From Ctena decussata (Eukaryota; Mollusca; Bivalvia; Lucinida; Lucinidae): a stretch of 64,000 nucleotides of DNA. The notes below the pieces were generated by a model, which did no database searches, had not been told where the DNA came from, and saw nothing but the letters and a program-made list of their open reading frames with translations. Positions 36,593 through 45,799 of this stretch are shown in pieces. The stretch is taken from contig OZ022505.1 in NCBI GenBank assembly GCA_963989385.1, forward strand, positions 59,461,737 through 59,525,736, written 5' to 3'. Made by a program: the position numbers and the translations under genes. How positions within the stretch are numbered: position 1 is the first letter of the stretch; the number at the start of each line of letters is the position of its first letter.

Positions 36593-36826
36593 GAGCCGTG
36601 GCACGAGAAAACCAACAAAGTGGTTATGCGCCCAGCCCAGTCTCAGATTAGCCTGGGCATCAGCCTAGGCTGATCAGATTCTTCGCTAAGGGCTTAAAGG
36701 GTAGCTAAGTTCTAAGCTGCCTCCATGCGAACAACGAAGGGTCTGATCAGATTTGGCGAATGCCCAGGCTGATCTGAGTCTGTGCTGGGCAAACAACCAC
36801 TTACTTGGTTTTCTCTGTCGTGGCTC
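36593..36826. mobile_element. GAGCCGCGAC-family foldback
   Basis: GAGCCGTGGCACGAGAAAACC to TCTCTGTCGTGGCTC, just upstream of the minus-strand ZNF gene. A similar flank (TTATCATGTGAATGGATACAT) follows this one and the truncated copy at 37130. Confidence 0.85.
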
Positions 36827-37129
36827 AATAATATATATTTTATTTTAAAACCTTATCATGTGAATGGATACATATTTATTCGCCATTTTTTCAGCAGAAA
36901 CAGCTTGCGACTGCCTGCTTGCTTCCCTTTTTAACAAAATCATTCCTAAATGGGAATTTTTTAATGGAAAGAGCCTGCTTCTCCAGGGAGCAAATTGTTT
37001 CCTTAAAGAGAAACACTGATGCTCTCAATGATATTATCTTCCCATACTACTCCTAGGTCTGCACAGTTTGCTTGGTCCTATCTGTCCCGATCCTTAGGAA
37101 TTTTACAGTAGCATTTCCTGAGTATATTT

Positions 37130-37260
37130 GAGCCGTGTCACGACAAAACCAACAAAGTGGCATGTGCGCCCAGGGAAGACTCAGATCAGCCTGGGCATCC
37201 GTCCAGTCTGATCTGACTCTTCGCTCTGTACTTAAAGGGTAGCTACAGGTCTAAGCTAAA
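37130..37260. mobile_element. Half GAGCCGCGAC-family foldback
   Basis: Starts GAGCCGTGTCACGACAAAACC and stops at GGTCTAAGCT, so the right arm is missing. The flank after it repeats the flank at 36845-36875. Confidence 0.75.
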
Positions 37261-37297
37261 TATTTTTTTAAACCATATCGTGAATGGATACATAATT

Positions 37298-37561
37298 GAG
37301 CCGCAACACGAGAAAACCTACAAAGTGGTTGTGCGCCCAGTGAAGACGCAGATCAGCCTGGGCATCCGCCCAGTCTGATCAGACTCTTCGCTATATGCTT
37401 GAAGGGTAGCTTAAGGTCTAAGCTGACTCCATTTGGACAGCGAAGACTCTGATCAGACTGGGCGGTTGCCTAGGCTGATCTGAGTCTTTGCTGGGTGCAC
37501 ATGCCACTTTGTTGGTTTTGTCAGTGACCTATAGATCACTGGTTTTGTGGTGTCGTGGCTC
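37298..37561. mobile_element. GAGCCGCGAC-family foldback with internal hairpin
   Basis: GAGCCGCAACACGAGAAAACC to GTGGTGTCGTGGCTC. A CAGTGACCTATAGATCACTG hairpin interrupts the right arm at 37522-37541, making this copy longer. Confidence 0.85.
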
Positions 37562-38460
37562 ATTTCACTACGGTCCAGAGCACCAGATATGACGTGGGTA
37601 TTGAGAAGCCAGAAATATGCTATTTCCCCCATCATGCCAAGTACACATGAGTAAAGGTTCATAAGAGACTATAAACTACACAAGAGCTACCTTACCACAG
37701 AGAAGACTGCGCCATCAAGCCCAGGAATAGCGGATAGTTGAGGATAATTTGATTATTTTTTTTCTTTTGAACGAAAACATATGTTGTGATTCATCATTTA
37801 AATCGTCTTAGCAAGACGGTTTTATGATGTGCCACAAGATATGTTTTTAATGGTGAAATAAAGAAATTTGATCCCAATTTCTGATCAGGAGCACGCTCTT
37901 CGACTGAGTATGTGCTTACAACACACAGCATCTTAGGAAAAAAAGATTTTTACTCTAGTCACTGATTAGTGTTAATAAGGTTGATATAAGTACAGGTGTC
38001 TTACTTTTTTATTGCCTTGTGCAGTTGTGTATGTCCGTGTTTTTGTAGCTTTGTAGTGATTCACTCGTTTCAAGTAACTCTCGTTTAGACTGGGTATAAT
38101 AACTGTAACTGCAGTTTTGCAGTATTTCTAGTCCACGCAGACATTATACGCATGTGTGATGGCCAAACAAGTTTTCGAAGCCCTACATTAGTCTTTGTCT
38201 AATAGCTAAGTACTGAATACTGGCAAAACCTACTTCTCGATTTTTCTCTTCATTCTTGCAGTGTAGATGGTTGAATGTCACAATTGCACTTCGATCGAAA
38301 CTGACCTACAGAATGACTATTAAGATATATAGAATAAGTATTTCATAGTAAATATGGCAATAGAGATCGACGTTGTTTTAGTTTGATGATTTTCATGAGT
38401 TATGTTTTATTTATTTATTTTTTTTTTTGTTTGTTTGTTTATTCAATTATAACCAAACCT
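37562..38460. other. No supported gene
   Basis: About 900 bp of AT-rich sequence with a T-run at 38410-38440. Nothing gene-like seen. Confidence 0.4.
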
Positions 38461-38464
38461 CATA

Positions 38465-38590
38465 TACAGGGTGTCTCACAAAAAACGTGGACCTTTTTTA
38501 AATTGCTGTAACTCCTTTATTAATGGAGGAATCTTTTCAAAATTTTCTGTGATTGTAGCAAGTTAATACCCTTTTGCACTGATGATGTTT
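38465..38590 (+). repeat. GGGTGTCTCA-type dispersed repeat
   Basis: CAGGGTGTCTCACAAAAAACGT through AATACCCTTTTGCACTGATG is the inverse of about 1230-1345, including GAATCTTTTCAAAATTTT. Confidence 0.6.
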
Positions 38591-38677
38591 TACAATCATG
38601 TAGCGCTGCTTACAGGGAGTGACGTCATAAGGTTTAAGCTTATACTTAAGAAATAGATTAGCTTTAGCAGTGATTTG

Positions 38678-38885
38678 TTGAGTAATAATTCACTGTTCGG
38701 AGGTCAGTTGTAAAGTAGATATATCACGAGCGCGGAGCGCGAGTGATTTATCTTCTTACAACTGACCGACAAACAGAGCGCTCGTGATATATCTACTTTA
38801 CAACTGACCTCCGAACAAACAGAGCGCGAGTGATATATCTACTTACAACTGACCGACAAACAGTGAATTATTACTCAACAATTCA
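38678..38885. mobile_element. ~205-bp foldback, TTGAGTAATAATTCACTGTT ends
   Basis: The ends TTGAGTAATAATTCACTGTT and AACAGTGAATTATTACTCAA are exact inverses. Inside are inverted copies of AGTTGTAAAGTAGATATATCACGAGCGC, three times in alternating orientation. Confidence 0.8.
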
Positions 38886-39516
38886 ATGCTAGAGCCGAAC
38901 TATTTCGATTCTAACGCTTAAAAAGTAATATTTTCATTCAAACTCACACCTTTCTGCAAGCGCGTTCATGCTCCCGCCAAAATTCTTAACTGTATCTAAG
39001 GTAAATGTACATTTTTATGGCGATTTTAGAAAGAAAAAGAGACGTTGCACCGTCTAACGTCTCAAAACGTCACAAAATTACGTCAGTAAGTGACATCAGC
39101 AATTAGACTCACGCGCTCCGAGACAGTGAATTGTTGCAGAATAAAACACGGAAACTTTCCGTTGCGTCTATAGGCGCACTGTGTTAGAATTGACATAATT
39201 TCCTGAATTCTGCACAGTTAAAATGCAACTAATCTGCAAACTGACTTCAAGTGAAAAAAAAGTTTCAGAGCGTTCCAAGAATTTTCTGTCTAGGAAAAGA
39301 AGGATCTACACAATCATATTCACGTGAATTTAATTCTGATAACTGGGTAAACTTTCCAGGGAAACAACTCTTCCAGTGTCATTTCTGCTTCCCTTTTCAA
39401 TGGGGATCACTATCAAGGGAAAGAATTTGCCCCCATAACAAAATATAAATAAAGGAAAAGAAATTGTACATACTCCATGAAGCGGATCATTTTCAGTTTT
39501 CAGATATACAGCTGAC

Positions 39517-39607
39517 CAAGCAGGCACACAAGGTTGAATCAACATTGATTCAACCTTGATTCAACGTCATGAATCAATGTTGATTCAACATTGTGTGCCT
39601 GATGGGG
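39517..39607. repeat. GTTGATTCAAC short foldback element
   Basis: CAGGCACACAAGGTTGAATC to GATTCAACATTGTGTGCCTG, with several internal TTGATTCAA palindromes; longer than its syntenic partner at 1864. Confidence 0.75.
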
Positions 39608-40644
39608 ATGCTTACACCTGCACTGAAGAGGGAGATAACTCTAAAACGGAGAACTCTGCCCCTTTGTTATATATACAGCGTGTGAGCTAAAGGATTTTTA
39701 GTATCCCTATACATAGTGTTTGTGTGGATTTTTTCTGAAGGACTGCCCCTTCCACGCCCTGTGATTTACCGTGTGCGCAAATATTATTCTTGCTACAGTT
39801 GTCTCCCTTGTGAAATAAGCGGAAAAGCACAGTGGTACAGCCAAATATATTTATGTGTTACGGTACAGTCTCCTTTTTCCACCACTTTTACAAAGGGAGA
39901 GAACTTTTGTGATTCCACTTGGGTTTCCTGTATAAAGAAGCCTTTCTTAAGTAGGGTCTACTCCAAAAGGAAAAGAAATCTCCCAGGGCAGCTAATTCTT
40001 TCCTTTAAGAGTTGACCTTCATTTAGAGGGGAGGTAAAATGCAGAATTTGCCTCCCTTTATATGTACCCAATCACCTAGAGCACAAACGTAAACATGTAA
40101 GCATATGCCTCTAGGTCCCCTTCTAGCTACACCCTGTATTCTAACAATATAATATGACTCGAAATACTTTCGAGATTCTGTTTATAATCCTTAATTTACT
40201 GGTACACAAGTCTAAAGTCAGTACTTCACTTTCCCAAAGCAGATACACAAAGATAAGTAGCTGTTGAATATGATGAATTCTTATGGTTTATTTCCACAGC
40301 ATGGCGGTTTATCTACAGACGTGTTTGAACTGTTACTTTGTTTGCAGTGTGTACAGTTAAATAAAAGAGCTGATTTGATTGGATGCAGAATGAGTCAGGT
40401 AGTGAAATTTCATTGAGAGAAGGTGCGCGGTTTTCGTTTACTGATAGGTGCTTACGACAGGTGCTTATATATAATTCTGAGATAATTTTCTTATTTCCCA
40501 GTGAAAGCATATCTTGTGAACTCACTTTAGAACTTGTTCGGCTAGACAATAAAACCTTAAGTCGTGTATTTGTGGTTTCAGATCAGAACCGGATGCCCCT
40601 CACCTATCTTGGATGCGGCTAAGCCCGGTAGATTGCTCCATCTC

Positions 40645-40752
40645 CCCAGCGGGCACATGAAATTGAAATGACATCGCACTGACGTCGACACGACGTCATG
40701 ACGTCGCCTCGACGTCTATACGACGCCAGTTCGACGTGACGTGCCGGCTGGG
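40645..40752. repeat. CRE-rich short foldback
   Basis: CCCAGCGGGCAC to GTGCCGGCTGGG with ACGTCGACACGACGTCATGACGTCG inside; syntenic with 7239-7344. Confidence 0.75.
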
Positions 40753-41043
40753 TCGTCACCGCCACATACGTGCCGAACAGTCGTATTCGTTACACATGCT
40801 GTATATAGATGTTAACAATTGATCGAATCCTCCCCAAGATCTGGTCGAACTAGTTGTGATATTAGATATAGTGTGAAGAAATGCTTTCTGAAAAAAAGGT
40901 ATTCCCTGGAAGCAAGGAATGCACTGAAGATACAAAAGTCAGATTTGGTCTAACGAGCTTTTTTCCTTGCATATTAGTGTTCCTAACGATTTTAAACCGC
41001 TTGATTTCTATTTTCAAGATGTCTGTAGATGGGGTCTACAGAA

Positions 41044-41226
41044 ACACCCCTGTTAACTACGTATATACAACGGCTGTTACAAAGCTAAACAGAGCTGTTA
41101 CGAAACGTAAAGAGTCATAGTTATCAAAACACCTGATAATCAGATCGTTTGGTAACTATGACTCTTTTTCGTTTCGTAAAAGCTCCTTTTCGTTTCGTAA
41201 CTTCCTTAAAACATAGTTAACCATGT
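41044..41226. mobile_element. GTTAACTATG foldback, copy 2 only
   Basis: ACACCCCTGTTAACTACG to ACATAGTTAACCATG. Copy 1 lacks it near 7735-7745 (ATGGACTCAATGATTTTAAC), so it inserted after duplication or was removed there. Confidence 0.75.
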
Positions 41227-41572
41227 TTGAGAAAGTTCAGACTGCACTTTTGTGAAATATGGGGAAGCTATATAACAGTCTAAACGCAGCAATAATAATT
41301 GCTGATTAGCACATTCTGTTGTGGGGCAGATCGCGAAATATTAGTTCACGACGGCAAAGCCGAAAATAATTAATATTCGTATTTGCCAGGCAACAAGTAT
41401 TAATCAGCGATAATTTGCTGGTAAAGGAAAAAAGTTTCAATCCTGTTAGATAGCATTATATTGGATAAAAAATTTACTACATTTATAAAAGGACTATTTT
41501 GAGGAGGACGTCGACAAATGTGTGTTTACATATGACCCCATAGTGGTATTATGACCCCATAGTGGTATTATT

Positions 41573-41680
41573 CCCAGCGGGCACACTACCTCGAAATGAC
41601 GTCATACTGGCGTCGATGTGACGTCATTACGCCGCATCGACGCAAATACGATTGCATTACGACTTCCTGTGCCAGCTGGG
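41573..41680. repeat. CRE-rich short foldback
   Basis: CCCAGCGGGCAC to GTGCCAGCTGGG with TGACGTCA-like steps. It is preceded by a 20-bp direct repeat ATGACCCCATAGTGGTATT twice (41533-41570). Confidence 0.7.
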
Positions 41681-42094
41681 ATTAGGACCTTTCTTGGTCC
41701 CCATGCAAATTCAATTAAAATTGCACGATTTCAGTTGGTTGTCAACTGAGCAAGTAGATGTAGGTACAAACTTTCTTTGCAAAATCTCAGAATAACATGA
41801 CTTGTAACCTGTCTATGTTGTTTCAATAACATTAAATTAGGAAAATGGCAAGAAATTAAAAATGTATTAAGTAGCCTTTTCTTTAACAGAAGAAGACAAT
41901 TGCTGTAGCTTATGAAGGCCTTTGATACATGTAACATGTTTTTGATAAAAGGCTAAAAAATATGATAATACTACTAATAAGATGAACACTAAGCATGGCC
42001 AGTACAGTTAGCCCCACCCATTCAAATTCGTAGGTCCAGAGACGCTAAACGAGAAATTCTACCACATCAAAATTAAATATGCACCAAATTATCG

Positions 42095-42219
42095 GCAGGT
42101 GGGGAAGATTTTTCTTTCTTGTCTGTCGTTACTCTTTTCCTTCTCTCCCTCTCGGCCCGATATAGACTGAAATACTGTCTCAAAGGGCCGTTAAAGCCAA
42201 ATCAACCAACCAACCACAC
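42095..42219 (+). mobile_element. SINE-like insert, copy 2 only
   Basis: About 125 bp between TATCG duplications (42090-42094 and 42220-42224). It ends GGGCCGTTAAAGCC followed by a CAAC-rich tail, typical of short retroposons. Copy 1 near 9020 reads straight through. No A and B boxes were confirmed, so it may be just the 3' tip of a LINE. Confidence 0.55.
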
Positions 42220-42295
42220 TATCGTGTTTAACTCAGAAAGTGAGAGACCAACAACTTGTGCCATATGTTTAGTTGGTCAGTGAGTGAAGACAAAT

Positions 42296-42531
42296 GAGCC
42301 GCGACGCGCGAAAACCAACAAAGTGGTTGTGCACCCAGCGCTGACTCAGATCAGCCTGAGCATACGCCGAGTCTGATCAGAGTCTTTGTTTTGCGCTTAA
42401 AGGGTAGCGAAATGTCTAAGCTAGCTCCAAGCGGACAGCGAAGACTCTGATCAGACTGGGCGGGTGCCTAGGCTGATCTGAGTCTGTGCTGGCCGCACAA
42501 CCACTTTGTTGGTTTTCTCGTGTCGCGGCTC
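42296..42531. mobile_element. GAGCCGCGAC foldback with empty site in copy 1
   Basis: GAGCCGCGACGCGCGAAAACC to CGTGTCGCGGCTC, flanked by AAAT on both sides. Copy 1 (about 9085) lacks the element. Confidence 0.88.
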
Positions 42532-42857
42532 AAATGCATTTTTATGTTTAGATAACCTTGAAACTGATATGTAAAAGCTGCAAGTTTGGTTGTCGAAAAA
42601 TGACGAATTTTGTCGTTTTGCGGCGGCAAAAACCTAAGAGCCCGGCTTCCAGCACAATTCATATTTCTTATACTGACACAGTTTTGATATGTAAACATGC
42701 CTTGAATTTATAAATGTGCCGGGGGCCTGCTCTATTGGGTGATTTTAAGATAAAATCGCAAACATTTATACAAATGTTACATTCTAGATTGGAACTTGAC
42801 TCCATTTTTTTTATCAAATTAGAATTTTCGCACGGTGAATTTAATTTTCTGGCCGGT

Positions 42858-42912
42858 AGGGGGGGGGGGGGGGGGGGGGGGGGGGTAGGGGGCGGGGGGG
42901 AAGGGGGCGGGT
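42858..42912 (+). repeat. Long G-run (possible G-quadruplex)
   Basis: About 27 consecutive G followed by GTAGGGGGCGGGGGGGAAGGGGG. The syntenic place in copy 1 (9426-9447) is far shorter. Confidence 0.9.
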
Positions 42913-43123
42913 TTCGAATACGGGTCTGATCATACGAGTTCCTTCGGACCTCATGATGTTAACAATGGGATTTATCAAAGATTTTTGTACGCCGCCTTTT
43001 CCGAAACGCTAAATTGGGAAAAACGTTAATGTTATGTTAGAAAATCTCCAGCTCTTGCTTAGACAAAAGGCTATGTCTGTTATTACTTAAGAGAGTCCTT
43101 AGAACTTATTTATCCTCAACAGA

Positions 43124-43129
43124 GCCGGA
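43124..43129 (+). repeat. Target-site duplication GCCGGA, left
   Basis: GCCGGA immediately precedes the element. It recurs at 48979-48984 and occurs once in copy 1 at about 9656-9661. Confidence 0.92.
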
Positions 43130-44010
43130 AGTAGTAAAGGGTGACACTATGGACACGCCTGTCCGGAGACTAAGTCCGCAGCCTGGGGCAGTCTCGGGCC
43201 GGGCGTGTCCATAGATGACACCGCTTTAGTAAGCTTGAAAAGGCTAGTTTGAAATAACTTAGTCTTTTTTTCAGGCGGGAAGTCTATGTAATATGGCATA
43301 GGAGATGTCGTAGGAGGCTATACAGCAATATGCGTCTGCTATGAGTCTCTTGGCCTTGTATCTCAAGACCTCACTATACCAGAGGCATAACTCTATAGCG
43401 TCAGTTGATGGTGTGAGTTGCTGTGGCATACTCTTGTTCAATCTGTTAAATTTCTGAGGCTTTACAGTAATATGCGTCTGCTATCAGTCTATTGACCCTG
43501 TATCTCAGGGTCTCACCATACCAGAGGCATTACTCTATAGCGTCAGTACTTGTTCCTTGGGCATTATAAAATCTTATATCTCAAGATTTTAATGTTTTGG
43601 ACTGAAATTATTTCTTACTAGCCTTCTAAAGCCTGACTACTACATTTGATGACGAGAAGATCTCTGCTCCCAGAGCGCTTGAACTTGTGGGCATCTAGTG
43701 GAAGGTCCACATATCCACATTGAAATTGTGGAGCTAATGTGGATGTCAAGTGGAAGGTCCACATATCCACATTGAAATTGTGGAACTGATGTGGATGTCA
43801 ATTGGAAGGTCCACATATCCACATTGAAATTGTGGAGCTGATGTGGATGATGTGGACTTGATGTGTATGCAATGTGGAGGTCATGTGGATGATGTGGATC
43901 CACAATGTGGAGTTTCCACATGTCCACATCTACACATTAGACAAATTGGCTTACCCTGTCCCATTTCTGACAGACTGACACAATGCATCTCAAAACCTCA
44001 CTGTTACAAT
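43130..44010 (+). repeat. Left terminal inverted repeat, 881 bp
   Basis: Pairs with 48098-48978 at equal length, with only a few mismatches noticed (for example the T in CACGCCTGTCC). It contains a degenerate direct repeat of about 85 bp (GCGTCTGCTAT...CTCTATAGCGTCAGT at 43331-43405 and 43462-43546). Three 52-bp units beginning GGTCCACATATCCACATTG lie at 43704-43859, followed by a CCACAT / ATGTGG-rich stretch. Confidence 0.92.
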
Positions 44011-44063
44011 AATAAGAACTAGGAAGAAAAGAACAATTAACAACAGTTTAAATTCAGAACAAC

Positions 44064-44069
44064 TTTATT
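44064..44069 (-). terminator. Possible polyadenylation signal
   Basis: TTTATT on the plus strand (AATAAA on the minus strand), about 200 bp past the stop of the 231-aa gene and just inside the left TIR. Confidence 0.4.
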
Positions 44070-44267
44070 TGTCCCGCTCATCTATTCATTACGACAGACA
44101 GAGGATTAGGACCGTCCCTCTGTCTTCGTTTACATAATGATCATTAGTCTTTCATAGTAAATAAAACTTTTTGATAGGTCCCACTGCAGGTCTACTATTA
44201 TTTAAATGATCTCAATGCTTTGCCATCGCTGAAATGGTTAATTTCAAAGTCCTATCAAGAATCAATG

Positions 44268-44963
44268 TCATTGGGTTTCCTCTTCAACAGTTAAAGTTGG
44301 TCTTTCATATTCGTCAAGTTTTCGTTCAAGTAGATATCTTCTTTTTTTCACTGCATACTGCATCGCCTCTTCTTCATCATAGTCTTCATCTTCTTTCAAT
44401 CTGTGAGCTGTTGATATTACTTTCTTGTGGATAGGATCTTTTCTCAAAGCAGACCCGAGTGCCACGAGGTCTTGATACTTGGTAACCAGCGTTGATCTGT
44501 ATTTTGGTTTCAGTTCTTCATATGCCATTTCCTCAGCTGATTCAACATCGATGTTAGGTGTCTCCTGCATGGTATTTTCCACTGTTTCATCGAACTGATC
44601 TTGATTGTCTCTGTAAGTACTTCTCATTAGTCTATCCCAAGGACTTGTCTTTTGAATTTTCCTGCGTTTGGCTTTCTGTTTTTCCTTTTTACTGGCAGAC
44701 TCACTGTCTGTCTCCACTTCTGACGGTTCTGTGTCTGGATCGTCCGAGAGTTTACTATAATCATATTCTCCAAAGATATCATGTCCTTTCATTCCCTTCA
44801 AATATTTTCTGTTTGTAGTTACATCTGATGCTTCTGAGATAGTACTTTTTTCGCTGTCAGACATAGTTGTAGTTGCTTTACAAACACCACTGGACGTATG
44901 TCTTCTCAGGCTGTCTGATCGAGCAAATTCACGGAAGCACTGCTTGCACTGGTATCGACCCAT
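44268..44963 (-). CDS. CCHC-finger protein of the mini-element, 231 aa
   Basis: Starts MGRYQCKQCFREFARSD; one zinc finger is formed by Cys6, Cys9, His22 and Cys28, so it is C2HC rather than C2H2. Then follow a Ser/Thr-rich linker, an acidic stretch near residues 65-95 (SDDPDTEPSEVETDSES), and a basic KKEKQKAKRRK tract that could be a nuclear localisation signal. Next is SPWDRLMRSTY, and the C-terminal third is mostly charged helix (KEDEDYDEEEAMQYAVKKRRYLLERKLDEYERP). I recall similar one-finger proteins in invertebrate Maverick-type elements, but this is not verified. It is unrelated to the host ZNF arrays. A TATAAAAG motif lies 43 bp upstream. A DNA-binding regulator or packaging factor are guesses. 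Confidence 0.75.
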   Translation of the reverse strand: MGRYQCKQCFREFARSDSLRRHTSSGVCKATTTMSDSEKSTISEASDVTTNRKYLKGMKGHDIFGEYDYSKLSDDPDTEPSEVETDSESASKKEKQKAKRRKIQKTSPWDRLMRSTYRDNQDQFDETVENTMQETPNIDVESAEEMAYEELKPKYRSTLVTKYQDLVALGSALRKDPIHKKVISTAHRLKEDEDYDEEEAMQYAVKKRRYLLERKLDEYERPTLTVEEETQ

Positions 44964-45005
44964 TAACGACTGGTTGAAGAATGAAGTTTTATCCTTTGAC
45001 TCTTT

Positions 45006-45014
45006 CTTTTATAG
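45006..45014 (-). promoter_or_regulatory. TATA box for the 231-aa gene
   Basis: CTATAAAAG on the minus strand, 43 bp before the ATG at 44963. Confidence 0.55.
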
Positions 45015-45267
45015 TCTGCAATAGATATTGAACTTGTGCTAAGTTTGGTAAACCACTGCAATTCTTACATTTTTACCAATTGACAGCACTTTTGTGAACT
45101 AAATGATGTAGAAAATTGTGAAAAAAATGTGTATAATTTAATATCAGTTTTATTAATTCTGTCAATAGTCTAAATACCAACTGAATTTTAACAAACCTAC
45201 ATTTAGTAAACTGATACAAGTTTCCAATGTTACTCAATCATCATAGCATTAAAAAAGTGACTAACAC

Positions 45268-45273
45268 TTTATT
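45268..45273 (-). terminator. AATAAA overlapping the stop codon
   Basis: TTTATT on the plus strand; the gene's TAA stop lies inside the signal. Confidence 0.5.
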
Positions 45274-45679
45274 TCATTGTTTTTAACTCCAGCTTGTTCC
45301 CTGTCTGTCTGTTGATATCTTCTTTAGCTTCACTACGTCTATGACATTTCTGACCCCCAGAATCATTCTTTGTCCGCCTGGAACGTCTTAACTGTTTATT
45401 CTTCTTGTGTATGTATCCTTTGAGTTTGTGTTGCTTTTCTTTCTCCTCACGACATAATGAACGAATTTCTGCTCTGCATAGTCGGCAATACTTTAAAGGT
45501 CTACCCTCTCTGAGCCTTTTGTCCAAAGCAGTTGACAATCGTTTCATGAGGTATCGAATCTGTCCAAAGGTAGAAGGATTTCTTTTTCTTTTTTGTACAA
45601 CAGGAATGACAGGCAAGCCTGAAGATTCACAAGTTAGCCCACAGTGTGCTTTTGTTAGGTTATTGGAACTACCAGACAT
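45269..45679 (-). CDS. Basic 136-aa protein of the mini-element
   Basis: I start it at ATG 45679 (MSGSSNNLTKAHCG); the frame is open further up but without an ATG. It is strongly basic. A Cys pair cluster (YCRLCRAEIRSLC, about residues 79-91) is followed by lysine/arginine-rich sequence to the end (HKKNKQLRRSRRTK). Composition suggests nucleic-acid binding, such as a core or condensing protein, but no family is recognised. It lies between the 280-aa and 231-aa genes on the same strand. Its stop codon TAA is part of AATAAA (45268-45273), and GTATAAATAC lies 54 bp upstream, so it looks like a self-contained short transcription unit. Confidence 0.7.
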   Translation of the reverse strand: MSGSSNNLTKAHCGLTCESSGLPVIPVVQKRKRNPSTFGQIRYLMKRLSTALDKRLREGRPLKYCRLCRAEIRSLCREEKEKQHKLKGYIHKKNKQLRRSRRTKNDSGGQKCHRRSEAKEDINRQTGNKLELKTMK

Positions 45680-45732
45680 TCTGCTTTCTCTCAAGATTTT
45701 ACTTGAAATGGTGACGTTTGTAACAGTGTGTT

Positions 45733-45742
45733 GTATTTATAC
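45733..45742 (-). promoter_or_regulatory. TATA box for the 136-aa gene
   Basis: GTATAAATAC on the minus strand, 54 bp upstream of ATG 45679. Confidence 0.55.
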
Positions 45743-45793
45743 TTATTTCCTGTTTCTTATTCAACAAGAAATCAAACAATTTTCTTTTCTTTT

Positions 45794-45799
45794 TTTATT
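45794..45799 (-). terminator. AATAAA overlapping the stop codon
   Basis: TTTATT on the plus strand; the TAA stop of the 280-aa gene is embedded in it. Confidence 0.5.

Noticed and set aside
43640..43927. 95-codon frame in the left TIR (and its twin at 48181-48468)
   Set aside because: It is read through 52-bp repeats (not a multiple of three) and is low-complexity His/Pro/Trp; both copies are identical because the TIRs are. More likely incidental than a gene.
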